Counted from the first letter of the stretch, positions 43,469-52,956 are shown. The stretch: DNA of 64,000 nt from UBA6663 sp044226485 (GCA_044226485.1 JBGAGY010000018.1:1-64000); one strand, 5' to 3'. Translations and numbers: made by a program. Notes: generated by a model from the letters alone, not told the origin.

Positions 43469-44992
43469 TCAACGCGACCGCGCGATGGCGGTCCTGGCCT
43501 GTTGGGTGGCCGTATTGGGCTGCAGGCTCGTCGTGGCGGAATCGGTGCGCATGGGAAGCCAGAGCGAGAAGGTGCTGCCTTTGCCCGGGATGCCTTCGGA
43601 TGTCACCTCGAGTCGGCCGCCATGAAGCTGCGTGATCCGCATCGCGATCGCCAGGCCCAGCCCGGCCCCGCCCATTGATCGCGACCGGGCTTTGTCGATC
43701 CTGTAGAAGCGCTCGAAGATGCGCTGCTGTTCTTCGGGCGCGATGCCCGGCCCGGTGTCGGTCACAGTCAGGCGCGCCCACTGCTCCACCCGACCGAGCC
43801 CGAGGGTCACGCGCCCACCGGCCGGTGTGTACTTGATCGCGTTCGTCACAAGATTGAGCACAACCTGCTTCAACCGGTCCGGATCGCCAAGGACCGAGGC
43901 CTGATCGATCTCGCCGACGACGATCTGAAGCGTGTTGCCCAGGACGCGCACCTCGCGAGCGGTGTCGAGCAGGAGCGTGTCGAGGTCGATCGGCACCTTG
44001 GCCAGCGGCAAGTTGTTCGAGTCGGCCTGGGCCAGCAACAGCAGATCGCCGACGAGCCGTGTCATGCGCTCGGTCTCCGAGCGGATGTCGCGCAGCGACT
44101 CGGGGTCGGCGCCGCCCATGCGCTCGAGCAGGTCGACGTTGCCGCGCACGGCGGTCAACGGCGTCCGCAACTCGTGCGAGACGTCGGCCAGGAAACGCCG
44201 CTGTGTGTTGAACAATTGCTCGAGGCGCTCCATCGAGGCGTTGAAGGCGGCCGCCAACCGTGTGACTTCGTCGTCGCCGGCGCCGTGCACGGGGATGCGC
44301 CGCGAGAGATCGTCGGCGCGCGTGATCTGTTGCGCGGTCTGGGTGATGACGCTCAACGGTCGAAGGGCCCTGTCGGCGGCGAGCCAGCCGATGGCGGCTG
44401 CGGCGCCCACAGCGAGAAGGCCGCCGATGATCAGCACGCTCAACATCTGGCTGCGGGCGCGGTCGACCATCTGCATCGACGTGGCGGTCTGGACGTAGCC
44501 CAGCACTTCGGCGCGGCTGTTGGTGAGCGCGACGGTCAACACGCGCATGTGCCAGCCCGTCAGCATGACGTCACGGACGCCTGGCTGAGCGTCGGTGAGG
44601 GCTTTGACGTCGAGCGGCCCCTGAAAGTCTGCCAGGTTGGAGGTGGCGCTGGTCCGTTCGAGATCACCAAAGCGTTGCAGCCCGGAGGTCTCTGAGGTGG
44701 CCGGCACCCATACCTGGGCATAGAGCACGGCTGAGGCGAAGTTGCTATCGAGGTCAGGGATGGTCGCGATCGATTGGCCGCGGATGGTGACGCTGGCGCT
44801 GCTCTCGCTGATCTGGCGAGCCGCGTCGTCGAGGGTCTGGTCGACCTGGCGGGCGAGATTGAAATCGAGCAGGAAGTAGACGGCCGTCCCGAATGCGAAC
44901 AGCACGCTGGCCAGCACGCCCGAATACCACAGGGTCAGCCGGAGACGGAGGCTCATGGGTGGGACAGCGGTCGCCGTCTGTCTGGTAGCCAT
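43469..44992 (-). CDS. Membrane sensor histidine kinase
   Basis: 507 residues. Membrane helices at about 18-40 and 178-200 flank an extracytoplasmic sensor of some 135 residues. HAMP (LRPLSVITQTAQQITRADDL), HisKA with the phospho-His in DVSHELRTPLTAVRGNVDLL, and HATPase_c (NLVTNAIKYTPAGG, DTGPGIA, GAGLGLAIA) follow. The start at 44992 has no clear ribosome site; an ATG at 44956 is a fair alternative. It lies 76 bases after an OmpR-family regulator gene that is its likely partner. Signal unknown. Confidence 0.88.
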   Translation of the reverse strand: MATRQTATAVPPMSLRLRLTLWYSGVLASVLFAFGTAVYFLLDFNLARQVDQTLDDAARQISESSASVTIRGQSIATIPDLDSNFASAVLYAQVWVPATSETSGLQRFGDLERTSATSNLADFQGPLDVKALTDAQPGVRDVMLTGWHMRVLTVALTNSRAEVLGYVQTATSMQMVDRARSQMLSVLIIGGLLAVGAAAAIGWLAADRALRPLSVITQTAQQITRADDLSRRIPVHGAGDDEVTRLAAAFNASMERLEQLFNTQRRFLADVSHELRTPLTAVRGNVDLLERMGGADPESLRDIRSETERMTRLVGDLLLLAQADSNNLPLAKVPIDLDTLLLDTAREVRVLGNTLQIVVGEIDQASVLGDPDRLKQVVLNLVTNAIKYTPAGGRVTLGLGRVEQWARLTVTDTGPGIAPEEQQRIFERFYRIDKARSRSMGGAGLGLAIAMRITQLHGGRLEVTSEGIPGKGSTFSLWLPMRTDSATTSLQPNTATQQARTAIARSR

Positions 44993-45068
44993 AGGCGTCC
45001 AGACAGTGTGTCATAGGCGCGCGACATGCGAGCTTAGAGCGTGATGAGCGCTCAATGAGTCGCGGCGT

Positions 45069-45767
45069 TCAACTACCGGGAGGCGTATCCTCACGGAGCA
45101 CGTAGCCGACGCCACGAACGGTATGGATCAGCCGGGGTTCGCCGCCCGACTCGGTCTTCTGCCGCAGATAACGGACATACACCTCGATGATGTTGCTCTC
45201 GCCGCCGAAATCGTAGCCCCAGACGCGGTCGTAGATCAACTCGCGGGTGAGCACCTGGCGCGGATGATGAAGGAAGAGCTCGAGGAGCTCGTACTCCTTG
45301 GCCGTGAGCTCGATGGCGCGGTCGGAGCGGAAGGCCTGCCGCGTGCCTGTGTCGAGCGAGAGATCCGCGAACTTCAGGATCTCGGGCTGGACGGGCGCCG
45401 CCCGGCGCATTAAGGCGCGCAGGCGAGCCATCAACTCGTCGAACGAGAACGGCTTGACCAGATAGTCATCGGCGCCCGCATCGAGCCCGAGCACGCGATC
45501 GGCCACCGAGTCCTTGGCGGTCAGCATCAAGATCGGCGTCGGGCTGGCGGCGCGCAGCCGGCGGCAGACCTCGATGCCATCCATCCCCGGCAACATCCAG
45601 TCGAGGACCACGATGTCAGGCGCGTTTTCGCGGGCGGAGTTCAGCCCGGCCTGGCCATCGGGGGCGGTGTCGACGCGATATCCCTCGAACGTGAGGCCGC
45701 GCTGCAGAAACTGGCGGATTCGTTCCTCGTCCTCGATGACGAGCACACGGATGGGGTTGTTGGTCAT
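45069..45767 (-). CDS. OmpR-family response regulator
   Basis: 232 residues. The receiver has VIEDEERI, the phospho-Asp in IVVLDWMLPGMDG and Lys in YLVKPFSFDEL. The DNA-binding winged helix includes IELTAKEYELLELFLHHPRQ and IIEVYVRYLRQKTE. It closely resembles MprA/MtrA-type regulators. It pairs with the kinase downstream. It occupies the place after rplL where rpoB is found in many bacteria. Confidence 0.9.
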   Translation of the reverse strand: MTNNPIRVLVIEDEERIRQFLQRGLTFEGYRVDTAPDGQAGLNSARENAPDIVVLDWMLPGMDGIEVCRRLRAASPTPILMLTAKDSVADRVLGLDAGADDYLVKPFSFDELMARLRALMRRAAPVQPEILKFADLSLDTGTRQAFRSDRAIELTAKEYELLELFLHHPRQVLTRELIYDRVWGYDFGGESNIIEVYVRYLRQKTESGGEPRLIHTVRGVGYVLREDTPPGS

Positions 45768-45889
45768 GGCGGTAAATATACATCAGACCGCGGACGGCGA
45801 ACCGCGGGGCGCATAGGGTTTGGCAGATGACGAAGCCAGACGGGGGTGCAGGCGCCCGCCAGGGCGTCGGGGAGCTGCCCCGCGAGACG

Positions 45890-45935
45890 CGAAGGACGAA
45901 GGCGCGCCCTGGCAGGCGACGACCTTCGTCCTTCG
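45890..45935. repeat. Family A-like palindrome after rplL
   Basis: CGAAGGACGAAGG (45890-45902) and its exact complement (45923-45935) flank a 20-base loop. It follows the rplL stop and shares the GACGAAGG word with the copy at 1806. A shorter family B fragment lies at 45785-45812. Confidence 0.75.
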
Positions 45936-45971
45936 TGTTTCGTCAAGAAGCGGCCAACGGCCGCGTCAGGC

Positions 45972-46349
45972 TCAGACCAGGTCGACGGTGGCGCCGACTT
46001 CGGTGAGCTTCTTCTTGGCGTCCTCGGCGGACTCCTTGCTCACCGACTCGAGCACCTTGGCGCCCGCGGTCTCGGCCATGTCCTTGGCCTCCTTGAGGCC
46101 GAGGTTGGTCAGCGCGCGGATGACCTTGATGACGTCGATCTTCTTGTCGCCGACGCTCTTCAGAACGACGGTGAACTCGGTCTTCTCCTCGACGGGAGCG
46201 GCGGCGGCGGCCGCAACGGGCGCGGCAGCCATCGCGACGGGGGCAGCGGCGCTGACGCCCCACTTCTCTTCCAGCATCTTGGTCAGCTGGGCGGCCTCAA
46301 GCACGGTGAGGGCGCTCAGCGACTCGACGATTTTCTCCAGATCAGCCAT
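45972..46349 (-). CDS. rplL: 50S ribosomal protein bL12 (L7/L12)
   Basis: 125 residues, the stalk protein that recruits translation factors. It has the N-terminal dimerisation helix (LEKIVESLSALTVLEAAQLT), an Ala/Pro-rich hinge and the factor-binding domain (EKTEFTVVLKSVGDKKIDVI, GLKEAKDMAETAG). GGAG precedes the ATG. It follows rplJ by 89 bases. rpoB is not downstream. Confidence 0.97.
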   Translation of the reverse strand: MADLEKIVESLSALTVLEAAQLTKMLEEKWGVSAAAPVAMAAAPVAAAAAAPVEEKTEFTVVLKSVGDKKIDVIKVIRALTNLGLKEAKDMAETAGAKVLESVSKESAEDAKKKLTEVGATVDLV

Positions 46350-46438
46350 TGTCGGAACTCCAATTCAGTAATTGCTTGTCAATGTTGTTGCGCGACCCGA
46401 GCCCAGCCCGAGCCGCCTGTGCTGACGGGCAAAACCCG

Positions 46439-46975
46439 TCAAGCCGCCGCCGGAGCGGCATCCTTCTCCGAGTACGCCTTGACCACACTGGCCACCTGAC
46501 GGACGCTGCTCGCGAGCGCGCCCGCGATGCGTGTCGCCGGGGTCGAGATCATGCCCAGCAGCTGGGCGCGCAGGACGGGCAGCGGCGGCAGATCCGCCAG
46601 CGCCTCAACCTGCTTGGCATTGAGCACCTCGTTGCCGAGGAACCCGCCCTTGACCTTGACGAACTCGCTGTCCTTGGCCACAGCCGTGAGGACCTTGGCC
46701 ACCGCCGGTGCGTCGCCGAAAGCGAAAGCCACGGCCGTGGTCTGCGCGAACAGCTCCTCCGGCGCGGGGCGACCCAACTCGATCAGCACCTTGCGGGTCA
46801 GCGTGTTCTTGACCACATGCAGTTCGCCCTGGGCCTCACGCACCTTGCGGCGCATCGGGTCCATGCCCTTCATGTTGATCCCGCGGTACTCGACCAGGAT
46901 CATGCCCTGGCTTTTCTCGATCAGCTCGCGATACTCATCCACGAGCTCGGTCTTGCGTTCCTTTGTGAGCGCCAA
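46439..46975 (-). CDS. rplJ: 50S ribosomal protein uL10
   Basis: 178 residues, which anchors L12 dimers on the ribosome. The start is a TTG at 46975: it gives the usual length and MALTKERKTELVDEYRELI-type opening, and AGGAGGT lies 8 bases before it. The upstream GTG at 46984 is inside that ribosome site. The C-terminal helix (LASSVRQVASVVKAYSEKD) binds L12. It is preceded by an L10 leader. Confidence 0.95.
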   Translation of the reverse strand: MALTKERKTELVDEYRELIEKSQGMILVEYRGINMKGMDPMRRKVREAQGELHVVKNTLTRKVLIELGRPAPEELFAQTTAVAFAFGDAPAVAKVLTAVAKDSEFVKVKGGFLGNEVLNAKQVEALADLPPLPVLRAQLLGMISTPATRIAGALASSVRQVASVVKAYSEKDAAPAAA

Positions 46976-47028
46976 ATCGTTCACCTCCTCACTGGCGATG
47001 TGTGGGCGCCCTGCGCCCCAAAACACAA

Positions 47029-47060
47029 CGGCTCGGGCTTCGCTTTCGAAGTCCGAGCCG
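47029..47060 (-). terminator. Attenuator hairpin before rplJ
   Basis: CGGCTCGGACTTCG-AAAG-CGAAGCCCGAGCCG on the minus strand, with one mismatch, followed by TTGTGTTTTGG. It lies between the L10 leader and rplJ and probably acts as an attenuator. Confidence 0.75.
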
Positions 47061-47064
47061 TCTG

Positions 47065-47240
47065 AGTGTCATCCACGCGGCCTTGGAAGGCCGGTGCCGA
47101 TCATCAAACGCTCTACCTCGGCGGGTCTTACGGACCTTGTGGGCCCAGCCAGCTGTCTTCGGCGAAGCTCAGCGCGCCATTCGACGCGCCCCTTGTTGTT
47201 GTGTGCGCCCGCCTTGCCCGGCAGGCTGCGTTCAAACGAC
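47065..47240 (-). ncRNA. Ribosomal protein L10 leader
   Basis: On the minus strand the conserved L10-binding portion is visible as AGGTCCGTAAGACCCGCC followed by GAGGT (about 47110-47135), in a larger base-paired fold. In other bacteria L10(L12)4 binds this leader to repress rplJL. Borders are approximate. Confidence 0.85.
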
Positions 47241-47243
47241 GTC

Positions 47244-47960
47244 TCAGGCGAGACCGTGGTCGGCCGAAGCCGCCAGCGCATCCACCTTGACGCCGGGGCC
47301 CATTGTAGCCGTCAGGACGATTTTCTTCAAGTACACGCCCTTGGCGGTGGCAGGCTTGGCCTTGATCACGGCCGCCATCAGCGCCTGGAAGTTCTCGAGC
47401 AGAGCCTGCTCGCTGAACTGAACCTTGCCGATCGGCACGTGCAGGTTGCCGGTCTTGTCGACGCGGAACTCGACGCGGCCGGCCTTGGCTTCCTTGATCG
47501 CGCGCGGCAGATCATCGGCCGGGACGACGGTGCCCGTCTTCGGGTTCGGCATCAGGCCGCGCGGGCCGAGGATGCGGCCGAGGCGGCCGACCTTGCCCAT
47601 CAAATCAGGCGTGGCGATGGCGACGTCGAACTCCGCCCAGCCAGCCTGGATCTGCTTGATCAATTCGTCGTCGGCGACATGATCGGCGCCGTTCGCTGAG
47701 GCGATGCGGGCGCCCTCACCCTCGGCGAAGACCAGGACGCGCACGGTCTTGCCCAGACCATTCGGGAGCACGACGACGTCGCGGACGTTCTGATCCGCGT
47801 ACTTGGGGTCGACGCCCAGGCGGATGTGCGCCTCGACCGTCGCATTGAACTTCGAGTACGACGTGGCCTTGGCGAGCGCCACAGCCTTCTCGGGCGAATA
47901 TGCGGTGTCGGCCTCGACCTGAGCGGCGGCCGCCTTGTACTTCTTGCCGTGTTTCTGCAT
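47244..47960 (-). CDS. rplA: 50S ribosomal protein uL1
   Basis: 238 residues, the L1-stalk protein. Conserved segments include NATVEAHIRLGVDPKYADQN, GRILGPRGLMPNPKTGTV and FRVDKTGNLHVPIGK. A short C-terminal tail is normal. It is preceded by rplK with about 100 bases between them, in the standard order. Confidence 0.97.
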   Translation of the reverse strand: MQKHGKKYKAAAAQVEADTAYSPEKAVALAKATSYSKFNATVEAHIRLGVDPKYADQNVRDVVVLPNGLGKTVRVLVFAEGEGARIASANGADHVADDELIKQIQAGWAEFDVAIATPDLMGKVGRLGRILGPRGLMPNPKTGTVVPADDLPRAIKEAKAGRVEFRVDKTGNLHVPIGKVQFSEQALLENFQALMAAVIKAKPATAKGVYLKKIVLTATMGPGVKVDALAASADHGLA

Positions 47961-48009
47961 GGTGTTCTCCTTGTGGTTCCAGCGGGCCTCTCAGCCCTCC
48001 CACAGTTCA

Positions 48010-48066
48010 ATGAGGCATTGGCTATTGCTATCGATAGCTCAATCGCCAATAACCAACAGCCAATGT
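48010..48066. repeat. Family C palindrome between rplK and rplA
   Basis: Words CATTGGCTATTG and CAATCGCCAATAACC, with AGCCAATG repeated near the end, form an imperfect hairpin around CTATCGATAG. Related to 51601-51651. Confidence 0.6.
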
Positions 48067-48067
48067 C

Positions 48068-48493
48068 TCAGCCTTCGACGATCAGGCCCATGTTGCGGGC
48101 GGTGCCCTCAACCTGCTTCATCGCACCATCGAGGTCGATCGCATTGAGGTCCTTCATCTTGACCTCGGCGATCTCCTTGACCTGCGCGCGCGTGACCTTG
48201 CCGACCTTCGCGCGGTTCGGCGTGGCCGAGCCCTTCTCGACCTTGGCGGCCTTGCGCAGCAAGAACGCGGTCGGCGGGGTCTTGAGCACGAAAGTGAAAG
48301 AGCCGTCCGTGAACACCGTGATCTCGGCAGGGATCACCTCGCCCACGCGGTTGTTGGTGCGGGCGTTGTATTCCTTGCAGAAAGCCATGATGTTGATGCC
48401 GTAGCCGGCGAGCGCCGGGCCCACCGGGGGCGCGGGATTCGCCTTGCCAGCATCGAGCTGGATCTTGACGACTGCCTTAAGTTTCTTTGCCAT
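48068..48493 (-). CDS. rplK: 50S ribosomal protein uL11
   Basis: 141 residues, part of the GTPase-associated centre. The N-terminal domain has VVKIQLDAGKANPAPPVGPA and the C-terminal RNA-binding domain ends with DLDGAMKQVEGTARNMGL. It follows nusG in the usual order. Confidence 0.97.
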   Translation of the reverse strand: MAKKLKAVVKIQLDAGKANPAPPVGPALAGYGINIMAFCKEYNARTNNRVGEVIPAEITVFTDGSFTFVLKTPPTAFLLRKAAKVEKGSATPNRAKVGKVTRAQVKEIAEVKMKDLNAIDLDGAMKQVEGTARNMGLIVEG

Positions 48494-48577
48494 ACGTTAC
48501 TCTTGCTCCTTGTGGTGCGAGCGGGCGCATTCGGGCGCCCTCCCACGACGCTGCGGCTGGCGGAGGCCAGCCAGGGC

Positions 48578-49462
48578 TTACACTTTCTCGACCTGCAGGA
48601 AGTCGAGCTCCACGGGCGTCTCGCGGCCGAAGAACGAGACCATGACGCGCACCTTGGTGCGATCCATGTCGATCTCGGACACGGTGCCGATGAAATCGTT
48701 GAACGGGCCGTCGATGATGCGCACCTTCTGGCCGGTCTTGAAAGTGACCTTGACCTTGGGCGCCTCGGCCTCCATCCGCTTGATGATGCCGGCCACTTCC
48801 TCGGGGCGCAGCGGGGTCGGCGTGTTGCCCATCCCCACGAAGCCCGTGACGCCGGGCGTGTTGCGCACGACGTACCAGGTCTCTTCGCTCATCGCCATGT
48901 TGACGAGGATATAGCCCGGGAAGACGCGGCGCTCGACGGTGCGGCGCTTGCCATCCTTGACCTCGATCTCTTCTTCGGTGGGCACGATCACATCAAGGAT
49001 CTTGCCCTTCATGCCCATCGTGGCGATGCGCTGTTCGAGGTTCTGGCGGACCTTGTTCTCCTGACCGGAGTAGCAATGCACGAAGTACCAGTGCGGGCCG
49101 TCGGGGTTATCCTCGGGCTGGACCGCGATGGCCTCATGCACAGGTTCGGGCTCGTCGTCCTCTTCCTCTTCTTCTTCGACTTCGACCTCGTCTTCGGCAT
49201 CGTCCGACGATGTCGTGCCAAGGTCGATCGGAAGGTCGAACGGCTCGGGCTCAGCCTTTGGCGCCAGGTTGGTCAGGCCGAAGAACGCAGCGGCCTCCTC
49301 GGCCGCCGACGGCGTCGAGTTGGAATCGCTGACCGGCGCGTCCTCGGCAGCAGCGGCCTCAGCCTCCGCCGGGACGTCCTCTTCGGGCTTGGCGTCGATC
49401 GAATCGACCACCGGCTCGTCGGGCGTCAGATTGTCGCTAGAGTTCAGCTCCAGCTCGTCCAT
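48578..49462 (-). CDS. nusG: Transcription factor NusG with acidic extension
   Basis: 294 residues. The C-terminal 175 hold the NGN domain (HWYFVHCYSGQENKVRQNLE) and KOW domain (GQKVRIIDGPFNDFIGTV), as expected for NusG, which couples RNA polymerase to ribosomes and Rho. The first 115 residues are an extra, Glu/Asp/Ala-rich, probably disordered segment with an unbroken acidic run (EDEVEVEEEEEEDDEPE). It follows secE by 16 bases. Confidence 0.95.
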   Translation of the reverse strand: MDELELNSSDNLTPDEPVVDSIDAKPEEDVPAEAEAAAAEDAPVSDSNSTPSAAEEAAAFFGLTNLAPKAEPEPFDLPIDLGTTSSDDAEDEVEVEEEEEEDDEPEPVHEAIAVQPEDNPDGPHWYFVHCYSGQENKVRQNLEQRIATMGMKGKILDVIVPTEEEIEVKDGKRRTVERRVFPGYILVNMAMSEETWYVVRNTPGVTGFVGMGNTPTPLRPEEVAGIIKRMEAEAPKVKVTFKTGQKVRIIDGPFNDFIGTVSEIDMDRTKVRVMVSFFGRETPVELDFLQVEKV

Positions 49463-49478
49463 GCTTGCGCCTTTCCGA

Positions 49479-49709
49479 TCAGCCCGTGCGCAGGCCGATC
49501 AGCAACCGGATCAACTCGCCGAAGAGATAGTCGAACCCGCCAAGGAAAATCGACCCGACGACGATCACGCCAAGCACGATCGCTGTCAGGTTCAGGGCTT
49601 CTTGTCGGGTCGGCCAGACGACCTTGTTGAGCTCGCCACGCGTCTCGCGGTAATACCGAACGATGGCATTCGGCTCTTTGACTTCCGGCTGCGCCTTTGT
49701 CGATGACAT
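49479..49709 (-). CDS. secE: Preprotein translocase subunit SecE
   Basis: 76 residues with one membrane helix (NLTAIVLGVIVVGSIFLGGF) and the conserved amphipathic segment (YYRETRGELNKVVWPTRQEA). It stabilises SecY in the translocon. It lies between tRNA-Trp and nusG as in many bacteria. Confidence 0.93.
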   Translation of the reverse strand: MSSTKAQPEVKEPNAIVRYYRETRGELNKVVWPTRQEALNLTAIVLGVIVVGSIFLGGFDYLFGELIRLLIGLRTG

Positions 49710-49790
49710 CGCGCTACCCTTTCCCTAGATGAAGACGACACCGCCCACGTACCGCGGTGTCGTCCCAGTGCCGCCAGGCGGCTTTGCGTG

Positions 49791-49863
49791 CAGGCCAGGA
49801 GGGACTCGAACCCCCAACACCCGCTTTTGGAGAGCGGTACTCTGCCAATTGAGCTACTGGCCT
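49791..49863 (-). tRNA. tRNA-Trp (anticodon CCA)
   Basis: 73 bases. AGGCCAG pairs with CTGGCCT, discriminator G. The anticodon loop CTCCAAA lies between CCGCT and AGCGG. Located between rpmG and secE. CCA end not encoded. Confidence 0.95.
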
Positions 49864-49868
49864 AGACT

Positions 49869-49945
49869 TAGTCATGTAGTCGAGTGGTCCGATAGTCTCG
49901 TAGTGCTTCACTATCTGACTGTTCGACCACCAGACTATTTGACTA
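49869..49945. repeat. Family D palindrome (TAGTC words) between rpmG and tRNA-Trp
   Basis: Arms 49869-49889 and 49925-49945 pair at 17 of 21 positions. They are built from TAGTC and GTGGTC words, as at 51428-51511. Confidence 0.75.
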
Positions 49946-49951
49946 ACTGAC

Positions 49952-50119
49952 TTACTTCGCCTCGCGATGCGTCGTGTGTTTGCGGCAGCGCGGGCAGAAC
50001 TTCTTGATTTCCAGCCGGTTCGGATCGTTGCGGCGGTTCTTCTGCGAGGTGTAATTGCGTTCCTTGCAGTCGGTGCACGCAAACGTGATCACCGGTCGGA
50101 CGTCTTTCGATTTGGCCAT
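49952..50119 (-). CDS. rpmG: 50S ribosomal protein bL33, zinc-binding form
   Basis: 55 residues (MAKSKDVRPVITFACTDCKE, ending KKFCPRCRKHTTHREAK). Both CxxC pairs are present, so this is the zinc-binding (C+) form, unlike bL28 in this window. Standard place between tuf and secE. Too short to be found by length-based gene calling, but the full frame is clear. Confidence 0.95.
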   Translation of the reverse strand: MAKSKDVRPVITFACTDCKERNYTSQKNRRNDPNRLEIKKFCPRCRKHTTHREAK

Positions 50120-50142
50120 TCTAGCACCTAGTCCATCTAGTG

Positions 50143-50204
50143 ATTGGGTGACCGGGTGATGGGTGGATCGCCCACCTCGTCACCCAGTCACCCCCTCACC
50201 CAAT
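50143..50204. repeat. Family E palindrome (GGGTGA words) between tuf and rpmG
   Basis: ATTGGGTGACCGGGTGAT and GGGTGG on the left face CCCACC, TCACCC and CACCCAAT on the right, around ATCG. It begins one base after the tuf stop. Confidence 0.75.
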
Positions 50205-51407
<1,203 letters not shown>

Positions 51408-51427
51408 TCTTTCTTCCTCCGCTACGC

Positions 51428-51511
51428 TTAGTCTAGTAGTCCGGTAGTCTCGTAGTCTTGTCGTCGGGTAGTCGACGCTGCGACCACCTGACTACTTGAC
51501 CACTCGACTAA
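51428..51511. repeat. Family D palindrome upstream of tuf
   Basis: The left segment (51428-51450, TTAGTCTAGTAGTCCGGTAG) and right segment (51489-51511) pair at about 18 of 22 positions. Several more GTAGTC words lie between. It sits between tRNA-Thr and the tuf start. Confidence 0.75.
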
Positions 51512-51515
51512 GTTA

Positions 51516-51588
51516 AGCCCAAGACGAGGATTGAACTCGTGACCTCACCCTTACCAAGGGTGTGCTCTACCAACTGAGCTACTTGGGC
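51516..51588 (-). tRNA. tRNA-Thr (anticodon GGT)
   Basis: 73 bases. GCCCAAG pairs with CTTGGGC, discriminator T. The anticodon loop TTGGTAA is held by CACCC/GGGTG. Last of the three tRNA genes before tuf. Confidence 0.95.
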
Positions 51589-51600
51589 GAACACACAATC

Positions 51601-51651
51601 ATCGGGCCATTGGTTATTGGCTATTGTCTGCTCAATAACCAATGACCCGAT
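51601..51651. repeat. Family C palindrome between tRNA-Tyr and tRNA-Thr
   Basis: Arms 51601-51619 (ATCGGGCCATTGGTTATTG) and 51633-51651 pair at 18 of 19. It occupies the place where tRNA-Gly is found in the E. coli thrU-tyrU-glyT-thrT-tufB cluster. Confidence 0.8.
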
Positions 51652-51665
51652 AACCAATGTTTCTG

Positions 51666-51748
51666 TGGGCGGTGCAGGATTTGAACCTACGAAGGCTTTT
51701 GCCAACTGATTTACAGTCAGTCCCCTTTGGCCGCTTGGGTAACCGCCC
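51666..51748 (-). tRNA. tRNA-Tyr (anticodon GTA)
   Basis: 83 bases, class II with a long variable arm. GGGCGGT pairs with ACCGCCC, discriminator A. The anticodon loop CTGTAAA lies between ACTGA and TCAGT. Confidence 0.95.
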
Positions 51749-51768
51749 TTATGCACATGTCAAGACGT

Positions 51769-51841
51769 AGCCGACGATGGGAATTGAACCCATAACCTAC
51801 CGCTTACAAGGCGGTTGCTCTGCCGATTGAGCTACGTCGGC
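51769..51841 (-). tRNA. tRNA-Thr (anticodon TGT)
   Basis: 73 bases. GCCGACG pairs with CGTCGGC, discriminator T. The anticodon loop CTTGTAA is held by ACCGC/GCGGT. First gene of the tRNA-tuf cluster. Confidence 0.95.
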
Positions 51842-51994
51842 ACGGTAGCCGGAAAAGTATACCAGACTTCCGGCCAAACAGGGGGATTGTACGTGGGTCG
51901 GCGGACAGAGTCAAGGAAACGCGGGAGCACTGGGGCGCTCGACGCCCCGCCCATGTCTACCCTAACCCGCCCGTCAGAAACGGCCTGGCACCGC

Positions 51995-52915
51995 TCAGTG
52001 GTTCAACTCTTCCTTCACCGCCAGGTACAGGTTCTCGGCCTTGAGTTCGGCCAGGGTATAGCACTCGCAGCCAAGGTGGTCGGCCAGGCGTTTGGCCAGG
52101 CCCTGGTCGAAGGCTGCGTGCTCCATGTTGACCACGACCGAGCGAATGGCCTTTTCCTTAAATTGTTCGGCGATGCGGTGCGCCTCGACCTGCGGCGGGA
52201 GGTGGGTCAACGAGACATTGCCGGCGCCATCCGTCAGCAGGATCATGAGGGGCATCACGTCGGGGTGCAGGCGCTGCTCCTGCACGATGGTGTCGTAGGC
52301 CATCTGCAACCCGGCCGAGAGCGGGGTCTTGCCGCCGACCGGGATGTCGGCCAGCGCGCCCTGAGCCAGCTGCACCGAGTTGGTCGGTTGGAGGATGAGC
52401 GTCGCGCGGTTCTTCTGGAAGACGACCAGGCCCACGCGGTCGCGGCGCTGATAGGCGTCGGTCAGGAGCGACAGGATCGCGCCCTTGGTCGCCTGCATGC
52501 GCTCGGCCACGGCCATCGACCACGAAGCGTCGACCACGAACAGGATCAGATTGGCCGCGCGCTTGACACGCACCTTGCGCTGCAGATCGCTCATCTCAAT
52601 GGAGAAGGCGACCTTGCGCGCGTCGCGCTCTTCTTCGCGCGCGCGTTGATACGGCGCCGCGGCGCGCAACGTGGCATCGAAAGCCAGGTCGTTGGTCTTG
52701 CCGCCGGCCGGGCGAGCCTGGATGTAACGGCCGCGTTTACGATCGGTCTTGGTGCGCGAACGTCGCCCACCCTGCTTGCGGGTCAGCTTGTCGAGGGGCG
52801 TGTCGAGTTTGCGGGTCTGGAACTCAGCGCCCGTGGAGACCTTCTGCCCGCCTTCCCACCATCGGGCGGGCTCTTTGTCGAAGGGGTTCGCCTGCGGCTG
52901 AAGCTGCGGCTGCAC
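51995..52915 (-). CDS. chlD: VWA half of a ChlD/BchD-like chelatase subunit
   Basis: 306 residues if started at GTG 52915. An N-terminal Gln/Pro and basic linker leads to a VWA domain with full MIDAS: LFVVDASWSMAVA, the Thr in GGKTPLSAGLQM and LLTDGAGN. Chelatase D subunits combine an AAA domain with this VWA domain, and insert magnesium or cobalt with I and H/N subunits. The frame is open upstream to 52981, overlapping the ATPase gene only at an A9 run and lying in its -1 frame, so the main product may be a frameshift fusion covering 51995-54063. GGAAGAG before the GTG would also allow separate initiation. Confidence 0.8.
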   Translation of the reverse strand: MQPQLQPQANPFDKEPARWWEGGQKVSTGAEFQTRKLDTPLDKLTRKQGGRRSRTKTDRKRGRYIQARPAGGKTNDLAFDATLRAAAPYQRAREEERDARKVAFSIEMSDLQRKVRVKRAANLILFVVDASWSMAVAERMQATKGAILSLLTDAYQRRDRVGLVVFQKNRATLILQPTNSVQLAQGALADIPVGGKTPLSAGLQMAYDTIVQEQRLHPDVMPLMILLTDGAGNVSLTHLPPQVEAHRIAEQFKEKAIRSVVVNMEHAAFDQGLAKRLADHLGCECYTLAELKAENLYLAVKEELNH

Positions 52916-52938
52916 CGGCTGCTCTTCCGAGCCGGTGC
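52912..52938. promoter_or_regulatory. 9-bp stem-loop after the slip site
   Basis: GCACCGGCT and AGCCGGTGC are exact complements around 9 bases. It begins 28 bases downstream of the A9 run; a smaller hairpin (TCGCT-GAGC-AGCGA, 52950-52963) starts 3 bases after the run. Either may stimulate frameshifting. Confidence 0.6.
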
Positions 52939-52956
52939 CCGTGTCAGATTCGCTGC

